A stretch of DNA of 64,000 nucleotides, taken from positions 22,753 to 86,752 of the forward strand of contig JALMQS010000274.1 in assembly GCA_024734495.1 (NCBI GenBank), in the 5' to 3' direction. Source of the DNA: Forficula auricularia. Lineage: Eukaryota; Arthropoda; Insecta; Dermaptera; Forficulidae. This document shows positions 47,225-59,038 of this stretch, in pieces (within the stretch, counting starts at the first letter, position 1; the number at the start of each line of letters is the position of its first letter). A model generated the notes under the pieces. It was not told the DNA's origin, searched no databases, and worked only from the letters and a program-made list of their open reading frames with translations. The position numbers were made by a program, and so were the translations under genes.

Positions 47225-48127
47225 ACTTTACCATACAGGGTATGGTCAAGTATTGTAATCGTGCATGAAAAAGTGGTTTTTTCCTTATTTTTTTCAAAAT
47301 ATCTAAAAGACGGCTGAAACTACTTCGATTAAAAAAATTGAGCAAGACCATGGCATTTCGGTCTACAAAAAAGCTCAAATAAGTGAACATCGAAAAAATT
47401 ATATTTTTTGAGATAATAATTGTTTTGCCAAAATGTCTGTTAGTTAGTTAGTCTGTGCGTTACCAAATTTGTGAACGAGCTAGCTCAAAAATCAGTTTGA
47501 ATATCAAAATAAATTTTCACAAGTAGTTTTGAGATTAAGAGCTGATTAGATTTTGGTGCATATCGACCCAAAATTAAGGGAGGTTCAGGGGGGTTAAAAA
47601 TTAAAAATCTAGGTCGTTTGAGCAAACTCAACCAAATTTTGTATACATAATCAGTGAACCTCCAGAAGTCTAAAAATGCAAAATCTAACCGCCCAAAATG
47701 GGGGGGGGGCGGAGGGTCAAAAAATGAAAATCTTGGCCATTTACCAAACTCAACCAAATTTTGTATACATAATCAGTGGGTCCCCAGAAGTCTAAAAATG
47801 CAAAAACTAACAGCCCGAAATGGGGGAGGCCGGAGGGTCAAAAAACGAAAATCTTGGCCATTTACCAAACTAAACCAAATTTTGTATACATAATCAGTGG
47901 GTCCCAAGAAGTCTAAAAATGTAAAAACTAACCGCCTGAAATGGGGGGGGGGCGGGGGGCGGAGGGTCAAAAAATGAAAATCTTTGCCATTTACCAAACT
48001 CAACCAAATTTTGTATACATAATCAGTGGGTCCCAGGAGTCTAAAAATGCAAAAGCTTACCCCCCCCTTACATGATTATAAATAATTCTATTAAATATAA
48101 GTGAGTGGCCAGGTTGTATGGTAAAGT
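47225..48127 (+). mobile_element. TIR element T, copy 3, complete
   Basis: ACTTTACCATACA at 47225-47237 and its inverse TGTATGGTAAAGT at 48115-48127 mark both ends of a 903-bp element. The first half is AT-rich with CGTGCATGAAAAAGTGG. The second half holds four units of about 120 bp, each with TTTTGTATACATAATCAGTG and a G7-G9 tract. It is the best copy for defining the family. Confidence 0.85.
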
Positions 48128-48858
48128 CAAGTGGATGGCCATATCAGAACACGTCAGCTTATTTTTTATATTGTGATTTGCACTAGTATAGTGAGTTATG
48201 TTTATCACCAAGATGCTTATAATTTTAAATTTAACAAAACAGTAAAATCATAAAAAAGTGAAAGCAAGTGTGACGAAAACAAACCACGTTTTGATTTTAA
48301 GTTTAAAATTTTATTTACCATAATTATTATGGAATATTCTATTTCCAGAATCATTTATTTGGTGTTGGTAATATTTATTATAATTTAATATTTGAAAAAG
48401 AATGCATTTGAATTCATTATATTAGCCCTCTGTTTTGCAACATTAAAGAGTTAAGATAATCTTTCACAAATGCAAAAATTCGAGAAGTCTTAAAACTTGG
48501 AATATAAGTCAGTAAAAGCATAGTAAACACACTTTTAAAATTTGAAGACGATTTACCACATCAAACATGAAATAATTGCAATTAAAAATTAAATTTTTAC
48601 ATATGGTAGATTGGAAAAGAGTGAGAAAATGATCATTATTTTATTTTTTCTCATTGAAGGATTTTTACCATCTTGATGAAAAACTAATATTTGTTAGAAT
48701 AATATATTCGGAGTAACTTAAAAAAAATTGAAATTATTTACCTCATATTTTTGATAAATAATAAAAAATTAAAAAAACATATTTGGGCGATTATTTTTAG
48801 TGGAGGGGTTATAAGATCAATGGCTTGGAAACGATCCATTAATAAACAGAATATAGTA
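48128..48858. other. AT-rich sequence, no gene recognised
   Basis: Nothing recognised beyond AT-rich sequence. Confidence 0.5.
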
Positions 48859-50131
48859 TAGGGTCCGCCAAATAACTTTTTTTGTAAATGCTATAAAAAA
48901 ACTACTGAATATTTATTCAAATTTCTTTTTTATTTGAAAGTACAATCCTTCCGGTTAATAATGGAAAATAATTTCATTCAAATGGCTGCCTCGGCTGGCC
49001 ATGCAGTAGCCTACACGATCGGTCCAATTTTTAAAGCACATTATCGATTGTGTGCAGCTGTATTTCACCAATGGCTTCACGAATATTGTCCTTTAAAGCG
49101 TCAATTGTTTCTGGCTTGTCGGCGTAACACTTATCTTTGACGGCACCCCACAAATAACGGTCCAACGGTGTAAAATCGCAGCTCCGAGGTGGCCAAACGA
49201 CATCAGCTCTGCGGCTGATAATGCGATCTTCAAAAACAGGGCGCAAAACATCGAGTGTAGCTTCGGCTGTGTGGCCGTCCTGTTGAAACCAAATGTTGCC
49301 AATATCTTCTTCTTCAATTTTTGTGAACAAAAATTCCTTCAACATGGCCCGATAACGATCGCCATTGACTGTAACGGGCACACCGTGCTCATTTTCGAAG
49401 AAAAATGGCCCAATTATGCCTCTGGACCAAAATTCGCACCAAACAGTGACTCGTTTTGGGTGCGTCGGCTTTTCAATGTATGCGTGCGGGTTTTCTGTGT
49501 CCTAAATGAGACAATTTTGCTTGTTTACATACCCACCAAGATCAAAATGAGCTTCATCTGAAAAGTTGATTTTTTTGGCAAAATCGGCATCTTCTGTAAG
49601 TCGATCGCAGGCCCAATTAGCGATGGATGGTCAGTTGGCTTCAACTCCTGAACCAATTGGACTTTGTATGGCGTCATACCAAGGTCTTTATGCAAAATTC
49701 GTCTCAATGATGTCTCCGAAATGTTCAATTGTTGAGAACGACGGTGAATTGATGTTGATGGCGCTTCACGCACACTTTCTGCCACAGCAGCAATATTCTC
49801 GGGTGTACGCACTGTTTTTGGCTTTTCACGCTTTGGTTTATCGATGAAGATACCAGTTGCTTTCACTTTTTTCACAAGATAACGAACATACGGAGCTGAC
49901 GGTGTTTCTCTTCTTCCAAAATCCGTACGCAATTTTCGCACACATTCTGCAAAATTACCATGATTTTCAAAGTAATGTCGTAATATTTCCCAACACTGTT
50001 CAAGCGTATACACAACCATATTCGTTCAGCGAAAGGATAAAACTAATTATCTGTCAAATCAAACATGAGCTAAGTGTTACCATTCACAAAATAAGCACTA
50101 GTTGAAAAAAAACGTTAGATGGCGGACCCTA
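48859..50131 (-). mobile_element. mariner-like element with both ends
   Basis: TAGGGTCCGCCA at 48859 is mirrored by GGCGGACCCTA ending at 50131. TA dinucleotides lie outside both ends, consistent with the TA target duplication of mariner elements. The length of 1273 bp is normal for the superfamily. The enclosed transposase on the minus strand is broken. Confidence 0.9.
49031..50019 (-). pseudogene. mariner-superfamily transposase, frameshifted
   Basis: The start at 50019 (MVVYTLEQCWEILRHYFENH) opens an N-terminal DNA-binding region with STSIHRRSQQLNISETSLRR, a paired-type helix-turn-helix. After KPTDHP the frame shifts more than once (49520-49640 region), including the block around the first catalytic Asp. 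From 49381 the frame resumes with VTVNGDRYRAMLKEFLF, then WFQQDGHTAEATLDVL (second Asp) and PRSCDFTPLDRYLWG (third Asp). The Asp-to-Asp spacing is 38 here, and the second block looks shortened by about three codons. The fragment ends at HTIDNVL. No intact protein can be made. Confidence 0.9.
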
Positions 50132-50340
50132 TAGTATGAGAAGTACAGTTACGTTAAAAAAACATAACCTAAAATTTTAGCATCGTTTGAAATGTATAGA
50201 GTGGTTACGAGGCTAAAACTTTTTATGTGGATTGTTGCGAAAGAACTACATTAATAGATAATTTTATTTAAGTTAAAATTAATAAAATATCAGAAGAAAA
50301 TAATAAAGGACATCTTTTGAATCACTTCTCTTTTCTTAAT

Positions 50341-50836
50341 CTTCCGTTAGTCGCGCGCACCTCACAGGTGCATCACACCTATTACACTTATCCCTCCTCT
50401 GCCGTCAATAGACGTCAATAGAGGATCTTCATATTATCTTCCTAATTTATGATTACTCACATATCACTGTACTTCCGAGCTTCGAACATGTCGGTACAGA
50501 GTTGAGGTAGCTCCGTTCACCCACCCACAGGTGGAAAGCGACCATTGACATTAGTTTTATGGATGTAATATTTTTATAAATTATATATTTTCCTTTTTTA
50601 ATCTTATTTTCTGCAATTACTAGGATACTTTTGGTAGATTGTAATTCACTAGTAAATGCAGGAAAACAAAGGAAATAAGTTGTTTAATACTTTATATATC
50701 TAATGAATCTTAAATAAGTAAGAATTGACTATTTGAACTAGAATAAATTTCACTTGGCTTTCAAAAAATCAGCAACACCTCATAAGTGAAACGCGACAAA
50801 CCATCTCGAAAAGAAGTGAGGGACTAACGGAAGTCT
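50341..50836. mobile_element. MITE-like element with CTTCCGTTAGTC ends
   Basis: CTTCCGTTAGTC at 50341 is mirrored by GACTAACGGAAG ending at 50836. CACCTCACAGGTG and CAACACCTCATAAGTG lie just inside. The interior (CGTCAATAGACGTCAATAG) is GC-richer than its surroundings. No target duplication is clear. Confidence 0.5.
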
Positions 50837-52015
50837 TTCTCTATAGCACGTACGTTGAAAATGACAATGGAAAAACTACTACAGTTGATTGTACATAATA
50901 TCTAATAAAAATTACGTTTTTATTTATCATCATGGCTAACAAAGTTTAAGCTACACCTAATTAATATTTCGATAAAGTCTCATTTATTTATCTTTATCAA
51001 ATCAAAATGAATCTTCAAATATGTCTTCAAATATTTTTATTGATAGAATTAAATTATATATACCTATATATTTCGAAAAAATACAAAATATGATGTACAT
51101 ATACTACATTTGATTGATAGATTCATTTCGATAGAACAAATTTTCACCGTTTTTTAATGCCTTGTAAAAATAACGGGTTTATCAAAGAATTATAGTCTAT
51201 TAAATTATATTCCTATAAATATAAGAAAATACAAAAATATAAGAGAAATTGAAATATATAGCTAGAAAAATTCCAAAGAGAAATATAATAAAACTTTTAA
51301 TTATCATAATAATAAATTAAATACAACATGTTTGAGAATAATTGAAATTAAAATTTATTTTATATGATTTATTTATATACATATATATTCCAATTATATG
51401 ATTTTATTAACAATACACAAGCTTAGTGATAAAAGCTATTAAAAAAATGTTATCTTTCTCTATTACAAATTTAAGACTAGACACATAGAGAGGAGATGAA
51501 AGTAAAGATAAAAAGCAGATATATTTTCTACATATGCTAAGCGTAATATAGCAAGTTTGATTTCTTTAATTTGGTCGCTGCACTTTGTTTCCAACTTATA
51601 AATAAAATTATTATTATTATTATTTTATTTTTTAATCTGAATATATTTCATTTTATTAATATACATCTTTAAATATGTAATTAAAATCTTTTCTAGTTAA
51701 AAATCCTTTGAAAACATGGGTGTCCGCAGGAATTTTTTCAATCTGGGGGGGGGGGGTAGCAGTAAAAGCTCCCTCTACATATACATATTATATATATATA
51801 TTTATTTAATGCAAAAAGAAGAGAAATAAATACAATGAATATCTAAAAGACAACGGACTCACTTGTCCATCTCCCCGTACGCCCTTGGCTGAAAACCAAA
51901 GTTTGAAATTAGGATTAGAGGATGCCGAAGATTTCTAGTAATTCAAAATTAATGCCAAGAGATTAAATTTGTTAAGAAGTACTATTATATAAATGTTTGG
52001 TGAACATAATTTAGC
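50837..52015. other. AT-rich sequence downstream of the receptor
   Basis: No gene seen. A G13 run lies near 51745. On the minus strand AATAAA at 51801-51806 could be the polyadenylation signal of the receptor gene, about 210 bp past its stop. Confidence 0.45.
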
Positions 52016-53746
52016 TCATATATAAAATTTGTTTGATGCTGGGTACTTAAGTTCTAATAAAAAAATGAGAAAAGCTAAAAAATTGCCTATAATAAGAATG
52101 TAGAAAGGTAATTGTAAATCTTCCAAGGTGAAGACTTTGAGCGAATCGGTTCGTGGCTCTTTCATTAAATCTTTCATGGCGAGATTCCATTGATAAAAGT
52201 GTTCATTCCATCGGGCGATTCCGTTTTCTAGATAAAGATGAAAAATTTCTCTGACAGTATCAAAGTATGGAGCTTGAAAACCTCCTCCACCAATAATCAA
52301 AAGACCCATAGTTACAGTTTCTTTTATGATGTGCAAATTCTCTTTATATTTTGGGAAGGTATTTAATAATAAGTTAGCTTCGTCACATGAACAAATCAAT
52401 CCTACTTTAGAATCATTCAAAATATCTTTTACTTCAGTAATTTTAAAGAGATCATACCCATGCAAATACTTATGATTATTCCATAGTTTTTCAAGTTCTC
52501 CGAAAATAAAATAATCCGTCGTACTTCTGAAATGTTCATCTAAAGTAGAAATACAAATGTATTGGTATTTACAAGTAATTGAAATATTTGCCTTAATTAA
52601 ATCATTTAATGTATCGATCGGTGGGTATCTTCCTAGATTCTGAAAGTTTGAGTATAATTTCGATTGAAATAATCCAACGATTAGTACATTGCTCACTAGA
52701 ATAATCATTCCGGTTAAAATTCGTGATCTGTTTAGTTCTGGAGAATGCAGCCAACTGACAGGATAAGTCAGATATAACGCACCGATTTCTATTATTGATT
52801 GTGTCAAAGTATTTTGATGGAATTTCATTTTATACCATACAATCGATGTTAAAATACAAATCCCGATCAAGATTAACCATATAGCTAGTGAGAAACATCG
52901 ATTGATAGCCTGCCATTTTGGTATAAAGCCAGATTTATGCACCACGATACAAAGAGCTTCAAGATTGTAACCATCGTAGATGTTAAGAGGATTTCTGGTA
53001 ATAGATTCCTTTGCTAGAAATACAGTAGGAAGTGCTGTAAAATTTAGAGTCGCGTTTAATCTCTCAATTATAGTTTCAGCAATTGGAACTACCATACCAG
53101 TCAAAGTTTCAGGTCGCTGGTAAAACATAGTTATAGAATGAATTGCAATCGGAGATTGACGAAGATTTGGTTTTTGGTTGAAATATGCCTTGGTCAAGTT
53201 TTCAATTCGTTGAGCTAAAGGGGACCACGGGGCTTGAATCCACAACTCATAACTCTCATTCTTATAACAAAAGATCGCCGAACGAAAGGCAAACCAAAAA
53301 TTATCCACTGATGGTTTGTTATTTTCAATATAATCAGAACAATTATTTTCATATTCGATTCTTTCATTTAAATCAATTAAAATTAAAACATTCATTTTTG
53401 GATTCAATCTGTACAATATAAGTTCTTTTATTTTCATGAAATCATAAATTAACACATTGGCCTTGCCATCAACTTCGTGAATATTATCGAAAATGTTTCT
53501 AAAATGAAGTCCATCTGTATAGTGATCAATGGCCATTAGGAATTTGATAGAAAAATTATTATTTTCAAAATTAAACAGATAAGTTGGATAATTCTTGTCA
53601 AAATGCTTCTTAAGAACATTTACAAAATTTGTGAATAATTTTCTTGGCCTAGAAATTTTTGATATGATTTCATCTTGATATGATTTAGAAATATTGGTCA
53701 TCATAAAAAATAGAAAAAGAAATAATATCAACCGTCTTGATCTCAT
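52016..53746 (-). CDS. divergent ionotropic receptor (IR), intronless
   Basis: A single open frame of 576 residues. Residues 1-22 form a signal peptide (RRLILFLFLFFMMTNIS). The extracellular N-terminal half is followed by an S1-like stretch with PETLTGMVVPIAETIIERLN. Membrane segments lie at about 286-304 (LAIWLILIGICILTSIVWY), 344-364 (LTGMIILVSNVLIVGLF) and 546-567 (LPFYILIIGNFLAFLIF). The pore-loop region is at about 322-334. Between the last two segments lies the S2 half with ENGIARWNEHF, a common IR block. This is the layout of insect variant ionotropic glutamate receptors, ligand-gated channels for taste or smell. Lack of introns fits the divergent, probably gustatory, subgroup. The glutamate-binding residues of iGluRs are not evident. 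The ATG precedes the signal peptide directly. The ligand is unknown. Confidence 0.88.
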   Translation of the reverse strand: MRSRRLILFLFLFFMMTNISKSYQDEIISKISRPRKLFTNFVNVLKKHFDKNYPTYLFNFENNNFSIKFLMAIDHYTDGLHFRNIFDNIHEVDGKANVLIYDFMKIKELILYRLNPKMNVLILIDLNERIEYENNCSDYIENNKPSVDNFWFAFRSAIFCYKNESYELWIQAPWSPLAQRIENLTKAYFNQKPNLRQSPIAIHSITMFYQRPETLTGMVVPIAETIIERLNATLNFTALPTVFLAKESITRNPLNIYDGYNLEALCIVVHKSGFIPKWQAINRCFSLAIWLILIGICILTSIVWYKMKFHQNTLTQSIIEIGALYLTYPVSWLHSPELNRSRILTGMIILVSNVLIVGLFQSKLYSNFQNLGRYPPIDTLNDLIKANISITCKYQYICISTLDEHFRSTTDYFIFGELEKLWNNHKYLHGYDLFKITEVKDILNDSKVGLICSCDEANLLLNTFPKYKENLHIIKETVTMGLLIIGGGGFQAPYFDTVREIFHLYLENGIARWNEHFYQWNLAMKDLMKEPRTDSLKVFTLEDLQLPFYILIIGNFLAFLIFLLELKYPASNKFYI

Positions 53747-55833
53747 TGCTTTAATAAATGAAAAATTCTTAAATGTTCCTTTTTTTTCTTCTTATTTTGA
53801 GTGTCTTGAAACTAAGGTAGAGCTGTAAAATTCAAAATATTATTAACAAAATGAAAAAAATATTTTACAATATTTAAAATGTTTTGAATTTCGATCGGAG
53901 ATGAATTTGGACCTTGAATAACTAATATTCACTAATATTCTGGTATCCCCATGTTAAGCATATAATTATGTGTTACGGGTAAGTTCCTAAAGGTATGTAG
54001 ATCTGATATTCCCCTAGCCATATCAGCAATAATGTTCAATATTACTAGGGCAAAGTCGCTCTTTTACTTTATTATCTTAGTTTTGCGCAAACTATGGGTG
54101 GCGACTAGCGACGCTTCGATGGTTCACTTGAGTTTGTAAATTTTTAAACAATCTTTATATACAAGTATTAAAATAAAAATATTAAAATTATTTTACGCTA
54201 TAAACCGAGAGGCATGTGAAGCCTGCCTTCCCTCCGGGCGATTTTAGTATTAAATTCCCTTCAGTATATTTGTCCATTTCAACCATTATTTTACTGTCTG
54301 TGTATCTCTCTGAATTCCGATGCCCACGATAACTCAAGAAGGGAAAGTCTTGGAAAGTTATTTCTGATGCATAAATGTTTGTAAGAATGTGTCAATACGG
54401 AAAATTGATTAGATTTACTTTCGTTTGAGAAATTACGGTTCAAAAATGGAGAAAATATTTTCCTAAAGAAAAAAATTCTAATAGTATTTAAGGCTCTAAA
54501 TGGCGAGCGTACCTAATCTTGAAAAGTTTTTTCTTTTTCTAAATTTTTGACTTGAAGCTAATATGAGTTGATTAAATAGGTAACTATTAATAAAGTATTT
54601 CTCAAACCTGAGATATTACCTATAGAATCCAATTGAATCAACTATTATTAAATAAGTTTCAAGTTACCGAGTATTGAAAAAAGTTTTCAGTTTTAGTCTT
54701 ATTTTTGAAAATTTTAATATATCTATTTACCTACTAAGCCAACCTAGAACATATTAGAATTAGAATTGTTGTTCCATGAAGAGAACGAAATATTTTCGGA
54801 TTCCTTGATAAATAAATACATGTATATATAATAGTATATATTAAAGACCATTTTATGCGATCCTAAAAAATAAATTACTAACCTGAAATAAATGTGCCAA
54901 ATGAATCCTCGAAAAAACTTATTTCAATTTCTATTTGAAAATAGAAATTCAGATTGATCTTTATTGTGGGTTATACTTGCCAATAATCAAGTATAAACTT
55001 TCCTTAATGCTTATAAGAAAAGTTCTAGTAATTACAAGATAGTAATTTCTACAGCAAAAGAATCTCTACTATACGATGTTTCAGAGTTGAGTTGAAATAA
55101 AGATTTGGAGAATTTAATTAGAGAGAGGAATTAAGTAATAAAAAAGCATTTCAATATATATTATTGAATAATAGAATTTCATTTTCAATTGTTCCATTGT
55201 TTTACTTATCCAGAAGATATCTGTAATACAATTAATATCATTAGACATTATCTTTTATGGTTAATTCGATTGAAAAATTAATAAAATTGCATAACCCAAG
55301 TAAAAAACGAGGATTAGAAGGGTGTTGAAATTTTTTTAGCAATTAGAGTAGGCAGCCCTAAATACTAAACATCGTAATTCGTAAAAATGGCAGTTTAGGA
55401 AATACAAATTATTATCTTAAATAAGATTCTCAATGACTTGGATTTCGGGAAAATCGGAAACAACAATTAAATTGAAAGCAACGTTTTGTCTCTTAATCGA
55501 GACTTCCTCAAGCTCTCTAAGAAAACAAATAAAAAGATCATCTGCAACAAGAGATGAAATTATATTAGCTACAGAAGGAAATTTGGTTGTTTGAAAAGTC
55601 ACCCCTTGTTGGGGACCATCTTTTTTAATATAACAAGTACCAACAAGTATCTACATTCTACAAATACTGCTACCATATATAAGTGCTAGAACTATCTAAA
55701 AGTACTAGTACTATCTACAAGAACTCTCTTTTGGAGACCATCTAGAAGAATTTAATGGAAAATTAATGGAAGGGAAAACAATTTTTCTCCCTGTATTTTT
55801 AGTTTTCGTTATCTAGTAAAGGAGACCCTAAAC
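53747..55833. other. upstream of the receptor, no gene recognised
   Basis: AT-rich with no recognised domain or repeat boundary. Promoter elements of the receptor cannot be identified by eye. Confidence 0.45.
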
Positions 55834-56089
55834 CAGGGGTGTCTAGTCCAACCTTTTAGCTTACACGAGACACATTTGAAGAAAAGAATTTGTCTCGGAC
55901 CGCTGATATAAAATTATAATTCTATTGATATTTGTTATTCAAGAAATATGGTTAATAATGTAGAAATAAGAAATGTATTATTTTATTTATCTCATAGTAA
56001 GGTTCTAATTTTACTTTTCGTAAATTTTTTACTTGAAAATAGCTTCTCGTATTCGTAAATACATACCTACATACTTACAGACAGTGATA

Positions 56090-56341
56090 TTACCTATTAG
56101 TATTTGTTTCTATTTTTTTCCTGGCTAGATAATTAATATAAATTTCTAATAAAGAGACAATATTAAATTTTTCTTTCAGATCGGTAACTAATGTAGAATA
56201 TCTAGAATATTCATTCAGAAAGATTATAAGTAGAAAATTTAAGTTTAATGAAAATGGAGTCAAAAATAAACTAAAATGATGATTATTTTTTCGAAAATCT
56301 TGAAATTTAGTTCCTGATTTAAATTTTTTCGAAAACTTCAC
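56090..56341 (-). pseudogene. hAT transposase remnant
   Basis: On the minus strand KFQDFRKNNHHFSLFLTPFS resembles the RFxxLEKFEQMFNIFNCPF block of the hAT transposase at 6097-6813. Downstream sequence is not conserved. About 83 codons remain open. Confidence 0.5.
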
Positions 56342-56451
56342 AGTACATTTTCAGATTTCGTATTTTAGGAAAAAAAATTATGTATCAGGCCAAATTGTTG
56401 TGTTTTCAAGTATCTACATATAAATCTCAATTTTTTGATGGCTGTATATGT

Positions 56452-58311
56452 ATATAATTAAGTAATGGAGAGGGATTCAGCCAATGGGTAGCCTCTGCTG
56501 AATAAAAAACTCCCTAATTATAGAAAACGTACATACATAAGTGTGCATACCACATTTAGCCTTGAAAGGTTTGAGTGAGGCCCTGGGTTTTTGTCTGTAT
56601 TCTAATTATTTCTCATTTGGGGGGAGGATTTATTTGCAGTTGAAAGGTTTGCCTATGGGTGGATCTCTCAGCGCTATAGCAGCCGAAATCGTGATCAGAA
56701 AATTTTATTATACCACCGTGAAACCTCTCAATTTATTGGATCTATTTACAATATGTAGATGATTCGATTGCGATTGTCACCTCATAATCAAATGGATATG
56801 ATATCGGAGAAATTCAATGCAGTTTCCATCCAGATTTGAGTTTTACGTATGAAATAGAAATTAATGGCCAAATATCGTTCCTTGGATCTCTTTGATAATC
56901 AAAAATCCCAGTGGTTCCTCTATCATTTGACCTGTATGTGAAGCCATCTGACAGTGGACGCTTCATCAATTACTTCTCGCAGTTCTCCCTTTGTATATAA
57001 AATGAACACCTTATATTATTTTTTGAGAAGGATTTATTCGCTTTGTGATGACGTCTACGTTGCGAGGAATGTTGGATGATTTTTAGGATGGTGGCTTCCT
57101 CGAACTCTTATCCATTGCGGGTCATTAATTCTGTAATTAAAAATTTTCGTCGAAGAAGGGAGAAGCAGCTTTATTGCTCCTACCCCATCTGTACCGCCTC
57201 AGGGATGGACCATTTTTCTCTCTCACCTATATGCCAGGGTTGTCCGAAAAAAAATTCAAAAAATATTTAAGAACTATAATGTGACGCGCGGCCTTGGCAT
57301 CAACTGGTAATATGTCCTTTTTATTTAATAACAAGGATGTAGTTCCACCCCACGAACAACATAATGTGTGATATACTTAATTAAGTGCCGCGATTGCCCG
57401 AAACCTACAAGTGTTTATGTGGGTCAAACATCTCCGCATTTTTTCTTTGCGGAAAAGAGAGCATGAATTAAGTGTAATAAATAAAAAAGCTTCGACAGCC
57501 CTGAGTGCACACCATATCGATACCTCACATGGATTTGAGTTTGAAGATGCTGTCATCTTGATGAGATTGGGGAACAATTATAAGCGTTGCTAGCCGAAAA
57601 ATGCTTTATTAAGACATATGGGCAAAGGGCTCTTAATTTTCAAACTGATTGCATTGGGCTTAGCAATGCTTACTTGTCAATATTGACAAATACTGATGCC
57701 CAGGTATAATAAACATTGAGAAAGGGGTGAAAGAATTGTAAAAAGGTAAAGAAGAAAAAAATTTATTTTTTATTTTTATTTTTATATATTGTCATTTTAA
57801 ATTCGAATTTTTTGTTATTCTTAATGTTTGTTAATTATTTTGAGAAATCTTTTAATTAAAGAATGTTTGTGGGGGGTCAGTGATCCTAATTAGATCAATG
57901 TCCTCATAATTATTATTATTATTATTAATTGAATGAAATTGAAATTTGCTATATTTGTACTTGAGACGTTGCGCATATCAAGTGAGAGCACCAATTGATT
58001 TATGTACCATTTTGTAATTCATATAATTTTGTATATTATGATAAAATCCACAACAACTCTGCCTGCGGACAATTTATTTATAAAATTAATTGTGTCGCTA
58101 ATACTGTACAGATATAATTTTGTTATTAACAAGTTTGGATTTTTTTGTAAAATTTTATTGTAATTTTACATGTGTGCTCTATCGCTTTTTTCAGCTCTTA
58201 GGAACTGATGATGGCATTATTTAATTAAAGCCGAAACGTTTTCTATAATTGGGAGTTTTTTATTCAGCAGAGGCTACCCATTGGCTGAATCCCTCTCCAT
58301 TACTTAATTAT
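56452..58311 (+). mobile_element. Penelope-like retroelement with inverted terminal repeats
   Basis: An 80-bp block (GGAGAGGGATTCAGCCAATG inside it) at 56452-56530 recurs inverted at 58236-58311. Outside them lies a direct repeat of about 20 bp, ATAAATCTCAATTTTTTGATGG at 56420 and ATAAATCTCAATGTTTTATGG at 58312, presumably the target duplication. The interior encodes a broken RT and endonuclease. Confidence 0.8.
56541..57600 (+). pseudogene. Penelope-like RT plus GIY-YIG endonuclease, broken
   Basis: The first part reads YFSFGGRIYLQLKGLPMGGS and LSAIAAEIVIRKF, the GxPMGS block of Penelope reverse transcriptases. After a shift YVDDSIAIVTS appears at about 56752, with the catalytic YVDD, and then a TAA. 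FLDL-type and DLYVKPSDSGRFINYFSQ blocks follow in other frames at 56880-56985. Near 57385-57560 come DCPK, VYVGQTS and REHELSVINKKAS, HHIDTSHGFEFEDAVIL, the GIY-YIG nuclease domain that marks this class. Several stops and frameshifts. The N-terminal third of the RT is missing. Confidence 0.85.
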
Positions 58312-58602
58312 ATAAATCTCAATGTTTTATGGAATTTTATGACTTTATATTGGGCCACGGGTTGGACAGCCCTGGTTTAAATCGAATGGGATAAAAGAAT
58401 GCTACAGTGTGTAGAGGCTTTTTTCATTTATTATTTAGGTAATAGGATTATTATAGGTCTAAGATACATTTCTAATTTCAAGCAGTAATTATTGATATAT
58501 TAAATTGTATTTTTAGTTGAAATTAAAAATGATATTTCTTTAATAAAATATATTAATTATACAATTGATTAAGTTTTATAAAAAACAAATGGAGAAGGAG
58601 AA

Positions 58603-58726
58603 TTAGTATTTGTTTATTGGCCGATAGTAGGGAAAATCGCTATTCGCTAAAGCTTGCTCTATCCATTTATCAAGTCTCCGTTGCTGCTCTTCACTCAGCT
58701 CTTCTTTATGGCTTCCGACTATACCT
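58603..58726 (-). CDS. sulfotransferase last exon
   Basis: Acceptor CGTTCAG. It encodes GIVGSHKEELSEEQQRRLDK and ends YYRPINKY followed by TAA at 58603-58605. On the minus strand AATAAA lies at 58427-58432, about 170 bp downstream. Confidence 0.87.
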
Positions 58727-58862
58727 CTGAACGAAAATAAAATTCAAATATATTAAAAAATTATAAATAATTGAAACATATTTCTATAAACAAAATCTAA
58801 ATTTTTTGAATAATTTATATAAGTCTAATAAGAGAACATAGATTTTACTACAAGCTACTTAC

Positions 58863-59038
58863 TTTCTAATAAAATTGCCAGAACCTTTCGGTTTCTCTGG
58901 ACCAGTCGTTTTATTAACAGATTGATTATTTCGCATGGAGGTGAAACTCAGGTGATCACTTAATTTAGACATTTGTTCTTCAGTTAATGGAGGCCTTCCT
59001 AAGAAAGCAGCAGTCTTACGAATAACTGAAGGTAGATC
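58863..59038 (-). CDS. sulfotransferase exon 4
   Basis: Acceptor TTTTTAG, donor AGAAA|GTAAGT. It begins DLPSVIRKTAAFLGRP and ends GSGNFIRK, giving RKG with the next exon. The 5' two thirds are duplicated at 59377-59466. Confidence 0.87.

Larger units (their letters stand above)
55834..58374. mobile_element. hAT-type element relic carrying a Penelope-like insertion
   Basis: The left end CAGGGGTGTCTAGTCCAACC and the right end, CAGGGCTGTCCAACCC on the minus strand, form hAT-type inverted repeats. GACCGCTG and GGGCCACGG lie just inside. No matching 8-bp target duplication is seen, so the two ends may not be one original copy. A transposase remnant lies at 56090-56341. Confidence 0.6.

Noticed and set aside
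47485..48003. Short frames with polyproline on the minus strand
   Set aside because: They are translations of the polyC/polyG parts of the element T minisatellite units.
55834..58374. Treating the two hAT-type ends as one certain element
   Set aside because: The 8-bp flanks (CCCTAAAC and GTTTAAAT) do not match as direct repeats, so I kept only moderate confidence.
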